A DNA stretch of 64,000 bases from contig NZ_AHBZ03000021.1 of assembly GCF_000238375.3 (NCBI RefSeq), forward strand, positions 496,001 to 560,000, given 5' to 3'. Below the pieces are notes generated by a model. The model saw only the letters and a list, made by a program, of their open reading frames with translations, ran no database searches and was not told the DNA's origin. A program made the position numbers and the translations under genes. Of the stretch, positions 15,198-22,883 are shown piece after piece. The DNA comes from Pseudoalteromonas citrea (GTDB lineage Bacteria > Pseudomonadota > Gammaproteobacteria > Enterobacterales > Alteromonadaceae). The number at the start of each line of letters is the position of its first letter. Position 1 is the first letter of the stretch.

Positions 15198-16043
15198 ATG
15201 AAAACACATTTGGCAGGCATCGATTACCGAGGGCTCGCAGGTATTTCACAAAACTGTATTGATGCTGTAGTTGAGATGATTCATTTCGGCCGAAAAATCA
15301 ATACAGTCAAAATATTAACCTGCGGCAGTGATCATAGCTGTCGTCATGCATTATTACTGAACGTCGATGTTGACGTAGATATTGCGATAAAATCAGGATT
15401 TACTTCTGGCTACTCGGGTGAGGGGCCACGATCTTTTGCCTATATTTTATCATTACTCAGAAATTTCGCTGATGACATTGATGAATATAGAGTTTCCAGA
15501 GACTTTATAAGGCGAATAAATAGCTCTGCTCTAACACTACAAGATTTGGAGTGGCTTGTAGCTCAAGAACCAATTAGACCTCAGCAGTGGTACGAATATA
15601 TCTATGACCACCGCCATAACAACTCTTCTTGGATAGATGATTTTCCAGCAGAAATCCCACTTTCTCTAATAGATAAGCGGTTACTTGAAGTTGCGATATC
15701 ATTCAAGGAAAACCCTGATAACGCACTAATGACAGGGTACAGGCTGCTAGAGCGTTTGGTTAAAGAGAAATCAGGGCTAACTAAAGAAACAGGTGCAAAG
15801 CTCTTCTCAAAAGCATTTACTGGTGAGAATGCACCGTTATATTGGGATGATTTAGATGGCAGTGAGAGTACTGGCCGTGCAAATATGTACTCAAGCATAT
15901 TTATGGCCTTTCGTAATCGCCGCGCCCATCAACAGCTAGAAAGTAACATTCATGATGATATAAGAGAGTTTTTGTTGTTGAATCAACTCTTTGTCTTAGA
16001 ACAATCAACCAAAGTCAGAGAAGTTGAATATCAAAGCATCTAA
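15198..16043 (+). CDS. TIGR02391 (Ymh) family protein with HEPN motif
   Basis: The 281-residue product has a C-terminal half matching the Ymh/TIGR02391 pattern: GLTKETGAKLFSKAFTGENA, then a Gly/Ser loop, then FMAFRNRRAHQ. The RNRRAH is an Rx4H HEPN ribonuclease motif. The family is often carried on mobile elements and linked to phage defence, but the target here is not known. AATAAAGGAATATG precedes its start. The N-terminal half is not recognised. A hairpin follows it. Confidence 0.6.
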   Translation: MKTHLAGIDYRGLAGISQNCIDAVVEMIHFGRKINTVKILTCGSDHSCRHALLLNVDVDVDIAIKSGFTSGYSGEGPRSFAYILSLLRNFADDIDEYRVSRDFIRRINSSALTLQDLEWLVAQEPIRPQQWYEYIYDHRHNNSSWIDDFPAEIPLSLIDKRLLEVAISFKENPDNALMTGYRLLERLVKEKSGLTKETGAKLFSKAFTGENAPLYWDDLDGSESTGRANMYSSIFMAFRNRRAHQQLESNIHDDIREFLLLNQLFVLEQSTKVREVEYQSI

Positions 16044-16062
16044 GAAAAGCCCTCTAATTAAA

Positions 16063-16091
16063 GCGATACGCAGCTGTAAGCTGCGTATCGC
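16063..16091 (+). terminator. Strong hairpin after the Ymh gene
   Basis: A perfect 13-bp stem GCGATACGCAGCT/AGCTGCGTATCGC with a 3-nt loop lies 20 nt after the stop. It has no T-run, so it may be a Rho-linked terminator or a processing site. Confidence 0.6.
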
Positions 16092-16142
16092 ATGCAACTC
16101 TGTAAAAACCCAACTCCACATTGACACTAATAACCTCGCAAA

Positions 16143-16334
16143 TCAATAATAAAACTCCCCCCTATCATCGGCTTCTCGTGCTTCTTGCTCAGTATACTCG
16201 TCACCACAAAAGTTTACGTTACCCATTCCATCACTGTGCTCATCAATAAACTTGTCTTGGTCTGATTTTTTATCGTCATCGATCATGACTTCAAGCGCAA
16301 TTAACGCGGTTGCTTTCAATGCTTTTAAAAACAT
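16143..16334 (-). CDS. Small acidic protein
   Basis: The 63-residue product has a short hydrophobic start (MFLKALKATALIALEVMID) and a strongly acidic remainder (EYTEQEAREADDRGEFYY). Upstream AGAGGTTAAACC provides a ribosome-binding site. Unknown function. Confidence 0.45.
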   Translation of the reverse strand: MFLKALKATALIALEVMIDDDKKSDQDKFIDEHSDGMGNVNFCGDEYTEQEAREADDRGEFYY

Positions 16335-16429
16335 GGTTTAACCTCTCACATTAAAACTAAGGATTCCTGAGTATCAGAACACCATTAAAGCTAAGAGACT
16401 CTTAGTTTTCAAGCATTAATTAATTCCCG

Positions 16430-16699
16430 ATGAAAACAAATGACGAGTCGCCCTTTCCAAAACGCTTAAAAGAAGCACGAAAGAGGAAAGGTTTATCTCA
16501 AAAACAGTTAGGTATTTTTGCAGGAATGGACGAGTTCTCAGCGTCTGCAAGAATGAACCAGTATGAAAAAGGGGTTCATTCGCCTGATTTTAAAACAGTC
16601 AAAGCACTCGCTAAAGTTTTAGATGTGCCAACTGCCTTTTTGTTTTGTGAAGAGGATGAACTTGCGATACAAATAACCCAGTACCGTGCTAATTTATAG
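16430..16699 (+). CDS. XRE-family HTH regulator
   Basis: The 89-residue product is a single helix-turn-helix domain (LKEARKRKGLSQKQLGIFAG, then MNQYEKGVHSPDF and a third helix). It is divergent from the small acidic gene and probably controls that or other element genes. It ends with a short unknown tail. Confidence 0.65.
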   Translation: MKTNDESPFPKRLKEARKRKGLSQKQLGIFAGMDEFSASARMNQYEKGVHSPDFKTVKALAKVLDVPTAFLFCEEDELAIQITQYRANL

Positions 16700-16729
16700 C
16701 CTACTAAAATTGATGCTGTCATCTGATGA

Positions 16730-16900
16730 GTGATAGCCGGTTTTATTCAGACTTATGAAGGTAAATTAGTCAGATATAAAGGTGTGTTTAAAGCAGGCAA
16801 AGCCAACGGTAAATTAACAAGTCCAACTGGGAGTTTTACAGCTCACGAAGCTATTACAATTCTGTCGAAATATGGTGTTCCAACCATAAAGGACAAGTAA
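16730..16900 (+). CDS. Possible small ORF or gene remnant
   Basis: A frame from GTG 16,730 to TAA 16,900 encodes about 56 residues containing YEGKLVRYKGVFKAGKANGK and a helix (AHEAITILSKYGVP). The composition looks protein-like, but the start and ribosome-binding site are poor. It may be the C-terminal relic of a longer gene. Confidence 0.3.
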   Translation: MIAGFIQTYEGKLVRYKGVFKAGKANGKLTSPTGSFTAHEAITILSKYGVPTIKDK

Positions 16901-17550
16901 AGACATACACGATTTGCTTTTGTCGTGAGGTTACGTCTTCCTATTCACACGACGAAACCAAACCGTAAAAAATACAACCAAACCTAAAACAAGTAAGTTA
17001 CTGGCTATCAACGGTCCCATTTTTATAGCTCCAAAAAAATCACAGTTTTAAACCTAATCGAGTTTTTGTACACCTGCAAATTTGCTAAAAACCAAGCCTT
17101 TTTAACCGAGGCATCATGAGCAATTTCCTCCTCTTTTAAAAGGGGCTACGCCCCCCGCTATGTCGAAGCGATAAATCGCTCTCGTCATAGCTGGGGGCTT
17201 GGTTTTGCTGAGCTTATACGCAGATTTTTATTTGCAGATTGAAAGCAGCCTTATTTAAGGCTAACCTGAACTTAATTTAGCCCTTTGGGCATTAAAGAAA
17301 AACGGCGCTACTCAGCTGCCGACAACACATAGTGAGGACCCTCACGGTTTTTATATTTATGTCATGCCGCGCCACATTTATGGCGCTTTTCAAATTCGGC
17401 GCTTAGTTGCTGCCGCTTCCACGTATCTGAGGTTTTTATTTTAGGCGAGATCAGTCCGAGCCTTGCGCTTTTGCGCTTAACTGGGGCGAATAGGCTTTAG
17501 TGCCGCTGAGCAACTGTGTTGCCAGTTAATCTTACAACCAAGGAACACGC
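16901..17550. other. 650-bp gene-free region with hairpins
   Basis: No convincing gene is seen. It holds a small GGGGC/GCCCC hairpin at 17,142-17,154, the large hairpin listed separately, and several GC-rich patches (17,310-17,520) with short repeats such as GCCGCTGAGCAACTG and TTAGTTGCTGCCGC. It could contain the element's origin, or a recombination site used by the adjacent recombinase. Confidence 0.4.
17150..17198. repeat. Large imperfect inverted repeat
   Basis: GCCCCCCGCTATG (17,150-17,162) pairs with CATAGCTGGGGGC (17,186-17,198). Inside, AGCGAT AA ATCGCT forms a second perfect stem. The 49-nt structure could fold as a cruciform or as a single-stranded recombination or replication site. 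It lies about 350 bp before an HTH-recombinase pair. Confidence 0.55.
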
Positions 17551-17772
17551 ATGACTTTTAACCCAAATAATGAAGTCGCTTTATTAAAAGCGCAAACCAA
17601 ACTACGTGCCCGTAAACGTCATAAACCATCAAAACTTGATAAGTACCACACTCAACTTTGTAAGCTATATGACGCGGGTGCAACTAAAGCTGAGTTACAA
17701 CGCTGGCTTACCATGAGAGGTATCGTTGTACAATGGACGACTGTTAAGCGGTGGCTCGATAAAAATGCCTAA
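17551..17772 (+). CDS. Small HTH protein paired with a tyrosine recombinase
   Basis: The 73-residue product is basic at the start (LRARKRHKPSKLDKYHTQL) and has a helix-turn-helix-like C-terminal part (GATKAELQRWLTMRGIVVQ, then WTTVKRWLDKNA). AAGGAACACGC precedes the ATG. It overlaps the recombinase by 8 nt, so the two are a unit. It could be a directionality or accessory factor. Confidence 0.55.
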   Translation: MTFNPNNEVALLKAQTKLRARKRHKPSKLDKYHTQLCKLYDAGATKAELQRWLTMRGIVVQWTTVKRWLDKNA

Positions 17773-18646
17773 ATTTGCCAAAGCCAGCACACAAGCCAAA
17801 AACGTTATCAAAGGGCTGACTAAAACAAAGCGTATAAAGTCTCTAGGTACTGCCAGAAACTATATGCAGGCACTTAAAACAGTAGCAAGCTGGTCAAAGG
17901 ATATCGGTATAAATGGCATTCAATCTATGACGATTGAAGAAGCTCGAACTTATCTTGATTACCGGGCTGAAATAGTTGGCCAAAAAGCCTTAGATATGGA
18001 ACGCCAAGCAATACAGGCCATGATGCAGTTAAATGGCAAATTACAACCAAAACAGCCTCTTTACCGAGTAAAATCGTGTTTAAATGAAATAAAGAGATCT
18101 CGTGCTTACACTAGAGAACAAGCTAAAGCTATTTCACATAGGCAAACAGAAAGAAATCAACTCGCAACACAAATCGCTTATGCGGCCGGCCTTCGAGCTC
18201 ATGAGCTACTAACACTTGCCAAAGCTAATGAACGAAGTCCAGATATACGAACTACTCTAGGCTCTAAATGGCAAGGCCGAGATGGTGAACTTTACACTGT
18301 AGTTGGTAAAGGAGGCTTGATTCGTCATGTGCTTATTCCCAATACCCTTTCCTCTCAGCTCGAGCAAAAACGTTTAGCTCAACCAATCACTGTAATTGAC
18401 AGAGAAATTAACTATTCTCAGCGTTACAATATAGCTGGGGGTAAAAAATGGTCAGACTCATTTTCCAAAGCCTCTAACCGCACTTTGCTGTTTTCTACAG
18501 GCGCACACGGTTTAAGGCATAGCTATGCCCAAGAGCGAATAGTTGAGCTTCATGCGTTAGGCTTTAAATATAAAACGGCCTTAGCGACCGTTTCACAGGA
18601 GATGGGGCATTTTAGGGCCGATATAACTGAGGTATATCTTAACTAA
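17765..18646 (+). CDS. Second tyrosine recombinase (Integrase_1-like)
   Basis: I chose the ATG at 17,765 (MPKFAKAST) inside the end of the upstream gene; a longer frame lacks support. The 293-residue product has a SAM-like core-binding domain and a full catalytic set: R in AAGLRAHELLTL, HGLRHSYAQER, then MGHFRADITEVYLN with the Tyr. It resembles the Integrase_1 class of proteobacterial recombinases. The element already has an integrase at its end, so this one may belong to a nested unit. Confidence 0.65.
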   Translation: MPKFAKASTQAKNVIKGLTKTKRIKSLGTARNYMQALKTVASWSKDIGINGIQSMTIEEARTYLDYRAEIVGQKALDMERQAIQAMMQLNGKLQPKQPLYRVKSCLNEIKRSRAYTREQAKAISHRQTERNQLATQIAYAAGLRAHELLTLAKANERSPDIRTTLGSKWQGRDGELYTVVGKGGLIRHVLIPNTLSSQLEQKRLAQPITVIDREINYSQRYNIAGGKKWSDSFSKASNRTLLFSTGAHGLRHSYAQERIVELHALGFKYKTALATVSQEMGHFRADITEVYLN

Positions 18647-18657
18647 GCCAAGTACGC

Positions 18658-19542
18658 TCACCTCTCAGCACCACATATGATACTTCCTAACGACTTTTCA
18701 ATATTTTTAGCAGGAAAAGAAGTAAACCCGGGCCTTGTGATGTTTCTGCGAGTTTCGTCATAGTAGACAGATAATATTCCGTTCAAAAGATATTGCAGTC
18801 CGAGATGTAGCTCTCCCTCGGTATGATTATAGCCAATGAATTCTGCGGCAAGATCTCCATTTTTTTGCTTAGGTTTTTTCTTATGGATACTCCAGTCAGA
18901 AAGCGAGCCGATATAGTTTAATAGGTGATCATATTTGGGACGTTCGCCCTCAGAATACACTTTCTTCATACCCTTGAAAATCCATTCAAGGGTTTCTGGA
19001 TTTACCTTTTGAATATTCGATTTCATAGAAACAAGTGCAAGGAAAGGTCCTCGAACAATAGAGTTAGAGTTCGTACTATTTCCCTTTAAAGATCTACACA
19101 ATTTTGCAGATTGGTACAAGGCTTTACACTCTTTAGCGATATCACTATCGTTTAAATGTTTTTTAACTGAGATAATACCAATCACTCCTTCGGGAGGCAC
19201 TATAACGCTATTACCGAACCTTTGAAAAACGGGGAAATTTAAAGAATCATAAATAATAATATCCAACTGAGATGAGTGTTCATCTTGGTCACCCTTACGT
19301 TCCTTCCCGCTTCCTGTTTTAACCGATGGGCGCAAAATAAATCCAGTCAAGAGCTCAATACCATTAGGAAGAAATTTATTTAAATATTCTGACAAAAGGT
19401 CTTCAACAAACCGCCCATCTTCACCTTTATGAGCAGCCCCCTGCTGCCCATCTGCAGGTATAAGAGTTTCAAACTGTTTGTAAGTTAATAAAAGAGTTTC
19501 TACTTCTTTAGACCAGTAACTACGCAATCGTTCACCATCCAT
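18658..19542 (-). CDS. DUF6602-like protein, probable PD-(D/E)XK nuclease fold
   Basis: The ATG at 19,542 follows AGGGGGT and sits one base after the reverse-transcriptase stop, so translation is coupled. The 295-residue product has a Glu-bearing helix (GRFVEDLLSEYLNKFLPNG), then SSQLDIIIYD and PPEGVIGIISVKKHL. These give the E...D...(E)xK spacing of PD-(D/E)XK nucleases and match my memory of DUF6602. In context it may be an effector or accessory protein of the retron-like system. It could also be a separate defence gene that uses the same promoter. Confidence 0.6.
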   Translation of the reverse strand: MDGERLRSYWSKEVETLLLTYKQFETLIPADGQQGAAHKGEDGRFVEDLLSEYLNKFLPNGIELLTGFILRPSVKTGSGKERKGDQDEHSSQLDIIIYDSLNFPVFQRFGNSVIVPPEGVIGIISVKKHLNDSDIAKECKALYQSAKLCRSLKGNSTNSNSIVRGPFLALVSMKSNIQKVNPETLEWIFKGMKKVYSEGERPKYDHLLNYIGSLSDWSIHKKKPKQKNGDLAAEFIGYNHTEGELHLGLQYLLNGILSVYYDETRRNITRPGFTSFPAKNIEKSLGSIICGAER

Positions 19543-19543
19543 A

Positions 19544-20572
19544 TTACCCCCTATCATAACTTAAAATTATTGAATTAAGATCTTCTATCAAAATACATAT
19601 ATGCCTTCTATGTGCACTATCGACACAAGAGTAGAGATTGTCATAATTCAATAGGCTTATTAAATATGATCGATAACCTCTTAATTTATTAATAACTTGA
19701 TCTCTACAGAACTTATCAATAAAACTTTTTTCATCAGAATACTTTAGATTCAAATTTTTTAGATTGTCTTGGAATAGTTTTTTTGCGATCATTTTATCTG
19801 AAAGCTTTCGAATTTTTTTAAAATGAATCAGCTTCTTTAAAGTTTTGAGCCTTAGATTTGAAAAACTAAGCTTTTTATTGTTTTCTTCCCCTGAAATTAC
19901 ATACCCATTTAGTGAGATCGCACCTGAAGTGGTTATTCTTTTGCCATTATTTAAACGCATATCTAGCTTACTAATAATGTAAGAGATTTGAGATTCGAAC
20001 CAGTTAGAGTGAATTATCGAATTACTCGCACTCGAAAACAAAAAATCATCAGAATACCTAGAATATATAATTTTCTTTTCATGGCAGAGCTTTTCTATAG
20101 CAATATCTAAGGGTCTAAAAACAAGATTAGCAATCGCGGGAGATGCGGGGAAACCAATTGGTAATACCCTCTGTTTATCAACTTCAACGGTAAGAAAAAA
20201 GGAAATCGCTTTTGCTAGCACCTTGACCTCATAAGCGTTCTTCCCCCTAAGGTGTGAAATTAAAAAGATTTCAATTTGTTCTCTTTTTATTGAATTAAAG
20301 AACGCTTTTACATCTAACCTGAGAAAGTGCTCCCCATCTAAGTGAGGCCTGAAAAAATCAAAGTAGGAATGTTTTTTTCGATATGCCTTGGCAACAGAGC
20401 TTAAAGGTAATTTTGAAAAGAGCACATTTAAATTTTCGCTTGAAGTTTTATATTCTGGGCTTCTTGGAATATAGAACCCATTTTTAAAAGCAAAATCACT
20501 GCTAATTTTTTTAATATCTTCAATTGACTTGACTTCAAGCGCTTTAAATATTTCTTTTTGGGATAATTTCAT
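19544..20572 (-). CDS. Retron-type reverse transcriptase
   Basis: The 342-residue product has the RT blocks in order: FLRLDVKAFFNSI (motif A Asp), LPIGFPASPAIANLV (the LPxGxPxSP block), YSRYSDDFLFSS (YxDD) and a thumb-like C-terminus. The usual retron VTG is replaced by SLNGYVIS. A 142-nt region directly upstream has 13-bp inverted ends and internal hairpins as in msr-msd RNAs, which supports a retron and not a group II intron or Abi RT. It would copy part of that RNA into msDNA. ATPase-TOPRIM and DUF6602-like genes flank it. Confidence 0.8.
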   Translation of the reverse strand: MKLSQKEIFKALEVKSIEDIKKISSDFAFKNGFYIPRSPEYKTSSENLNVLFSKLPLSSVAKAYRKKHSYFDFFRPHLDGEHFLRLDVKAFFNSIKREQIEIFLISHLRGKNAYEVKVLAKAISFFLTVEVDKQRVLPIGFPASPAIANLVFRPLDIAIEKLCHEKKIIYSRYSDDFLFSSASNSIIHSNWFESQISYIISKLDMRLNNGKRITTSGAISLNGYVISGEENNKKLSFSNLRLKTLKKLIHFKKIRKLSDKMIAKKLFQDNLKNLNLKYSDEKSFIDKFCRDQVINKLRGYRSYLISLLNYDNLYSCVDSAHRRHICILIEDLNSIILSYDRG

Positions 20573-20579
20573 AAGTAGG

Positions 20580-20721
20580 CTACGTTACGGTACAAATTAC
20601 AAAGTTCCACTTTAGTGGGATTTTAGAATCGAACTACTAGGCGCATGGAGCTAGTAAATAAGGGCTTGAAAGGTAACAACCTTTTAAAGCGAACTTTCCC
20701 CTTCTAACTACCGTAACGTAG
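20580..20721 (-). ncRNA. Predicted retron msr-msd RNA
   Basis: Read on the minus strand, CTACGTTACGGTA (20,721-20,709) pairs perfectly with TACCGTAACGTAG (20,592-20,580), as retron a1/a2 repeats do. Between them lie three stems: AAAGG..CCTTT, TACTAG..CTAGTA with a 10-nt loop, and a CCAC-TAAA-GTGG hairpin near the a2 end that may be the msd stem. The a1 repeat lies inside the last codons of the ATPase gene. The a2 repeat ends 7 bp before the RT start. The branching guanosine was not assigned. Confidence 0.7.
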
Positions 20722-22812
20722 TTGAGAAATAGTATCATAAAGCTCCTCGAAGTAAACTTTAAATAACTTATCAAATTCCAATCCTCTTTCTTTAGAAGCA
20801 TGTTCGAGTTCTAATATGGCATAATTTAAAAAGTCAGAAACCCAACCATCTGTCTTATTAATACCGTCGGAGCTGCTAAGTTTATCTTCTAACCATAACA
20901 TAGCCCTCTTAGCTTCAATATCAACGAGAGTAGTTGATATATCATTCCTCTTAAATTTTTTCTTTTTCAACAAAGAGTCAGATTTACCTAAGAAAGCAAT
21001 TCTTAAGTATTGAGTAAGTGTACTTTTATTCAGAAAAGAAGGTTTTTGTATCTTCATGCATATTTCATCGACGTCAACACAACGTTTATTTCGTAACCAC
21101 TCTAAAAATAAATCTATTGACTTCCTATTTATCAATGTACCTTCAATTGTCGTACTCAACACAATTGTATTTTTGGCTCTAAGAATTTTATTTATACCAT
21201 TAAACAAATTAGGTAAGAAAGTGGCATTTTCACAAGTTAATTTGAGCGGACATATAGGTATAGGAGTTTTATCTAAGTTAATTATTTCATTTGCCAAACG
21301 ATAAATTTCAGCTTCTAAACTAAATTCATTAGAGCTTTTGAAAGAGTAAGCCATATGTGCGTGCTCTTTTATTTTCTTTATTGATTGAGGCCTCAAGTCT
21401 AACGAGCTTCCATAACGATCAAACTTTAAGATATTTTCACCTAAATTTTTATCATAATAAATCTTCACCCCCTTATCTGCGTCAAAAAGAAACTTGTATG
21501 GAATTTTTGTATTTATAAAATCAGGCGTTATTTTCTTACTTACTTTTTCATCACTAGCTTTGTACACATCCACGCCTAAAAGCCATGGAAACTTTCTAAT
21601 CAAGTTATTATTTTCAAAAACTTCCTTTTCAGTCTGACCTTCAACAAATAATATAAATGAGCTAAAAAATAATCTTGCTTCATTATCTCCAAAGTTACAA
21701 AGAAAGTTCGAGTCATTAAATTTAGACTTTGCATAAGACACACTCGTCGTGAAATCTGCACCTTTGTAAAAATGAAATACCTTATGCTCGTTATTAAAGC
21801 TTTTGATCACTTGTTTTACAATATTTTGAGAATGGGTCGATAATATTAGCTTTGGTCTAGGAGTTTTCAGCCTTTTACCTTCTTTATTTGTATAAAGCAG
21901 TTCAAGGCTGTATTGCAATTCATGGATTAGCTTTTCACTCATTTTTGGATGCAATCCTATCTCAGGTTCATCTACAAAAATAATAGGGGTTTGATATGTC
22001 CTTTTTGATAAAGATGAAATAAGATTCAAAACAGTTAAAATATAATTGTATGAATTTGTTCCATCGGAGGTTCGTCTCAGGTCGAATCCATCAAACTCAA
22101 ATTTATCGCCTTTCAAACCAGCTTTTAGATAAGCTATTATCTTATCTCTGTATTTATAAGGTTTAGTGCTGCTTAACCTGTTAATTTCATCTATTCTATT
22201 TCTATAAATTTCGAGTTCACTTTCTTCTAAAAAGCTCTCAAACTGACTTTGAAAGTCAACAGCATTAAAAGGGCGTAGTTTACCTAAAAATTGCCACAAG
22301 TGATTCCAATCATGAAGTTCCAAGTGTCTAGAATCAATTTCGAATAATGGGAATATATCTAAAATCACTTCTCGGAGTGTACTAGTTCCATCTTCGAAGT
22401 TATAGGTGCCATCATTTCGAATATTTAAAGTTAAAGTTAGTTCATCATACTCCTTTGGCCTTTCTCCCGAGTTATAAAAACCGAACCAAATTCCTTTTTT
22501 CCTTGGGAACAATGCTGATCTAACCTTTGAAAAATAGTGGTTGCTATTCGCTTTATGGGAGTGAACTAGCTTATTTATATGAAATGTATCAAATGTAATC
22601 GAAATCTGACCAAATGAGTCATAGTTGCTATTCAATTCCAAGGGAATACATCTAACACTTTCTAGAGCTTTATAGAAAAAACTGATGGCTTTTAACAAAT
22701 TTGATTTACCAGCATTATTTATACCGAGTAAACATGTAACTTGTTCAAGCCCAGAAATATCAACTTCTTTAAAAGATAAAATATTTCTTATTTGAATACG
22801 CTTTATTCCCAT
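20704..22812 (-). CDS. ATPase-TOPRIM (OLD-like) protein of the retron-like locus
   Basis: The 702-residue product has a Walker A GINNAGKS at residues 30-37, an ABC-type signature region (RRTSDGTNSYNYIL), Walker B IIFVDEPEIGLHP, and LILSTHSQNIV. A TOPRIM domain follows with FILFVEGQTEKEVF and FLFDADKG. This is the architecture of OLD-family nucleases, some of which serve as retron effectors (Retron-Eco8 is a known case). The gene precedes the predicted msr-msd and its C-terminal codons contain the a1 repeat, so it is part of the locus. It presumably acts on DNA when the retron senses infection. Confidence 0.75.
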   Translation of the reverse strand: MGIKRIQIRNILSFKEVDISGLEQVTCLLGINNAGKSNLLKAISFFYKALESVRCIPLELNSNYDSFGQISITFDTFHINKLVHSHKANSNHYFSKVRSALFPRKKGIWFGFYNSGERPKEYDELTLTLNIRNDGTYNFEDGTSTLREVILDIFPLFEIDSRHLELHDWNHLWQFLGKLRPFNAVDFQSQFESFLEESELEIYRNRIDEINRLSSTKPYKYRDKIIAYLKAGLKGDKFEFDGFDLRRTSDGTNSYNYILTVLNLISSLSKRTYQTPIIFVDEPEIGLHPKMSEKLIHELQYSLELLYTNKEGKRLKTPRPKLILSTHSQNIVKQVIKSFNNEHKVFHFYKGADFTTSVSYAKSKFNDSNFLCNFGDNEARLFFSSFILFVEGQTEKEVFENNNLIRKFPWLLGVDVYKASDEKVSKKITPDFINTKIPYKFLFDADKGVKIYYDKNLGENILKFDRYGSSLDLRPQSIKKIKEHAHMAYSFKSSNEFSLEAEIYRLANEIINLDKTPIPICPLKLTCENATFLPNLFNGINKILRAKNTIVLSTTIEGTLINRKSIDLFLEWLRNKRCVDVDEICMKIQKPSFLNKSTLTQYLRIAFLGKSDSLLKKKKFKRNDISTTLVDIEAKRAMLWLEDKLSSSDGINKTDGWVSDFLNYAILELEHASKERGLEFDKLFKVYFEELYDTISQLRYGS

Positions 22813-22883
22813 TTTAAGCCTAAATAAGAGGTGTCATTAATTAGAAGACTAACATTACCACTTTCGCTCAATAAAACAATCAA

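Noticed and set aside
17150-17198. attC site of an integron
   Set aside because: The hairpin lacks recognisable RYYYAAC/GTTRRRY core sites and no IntI is present.
18658-20572. Group II intron or abortive-infection RT
   Set aside because: No maturase/HNH domain or intron structure is seen, and the flanking inverted repeats with hairpins match a retron better.
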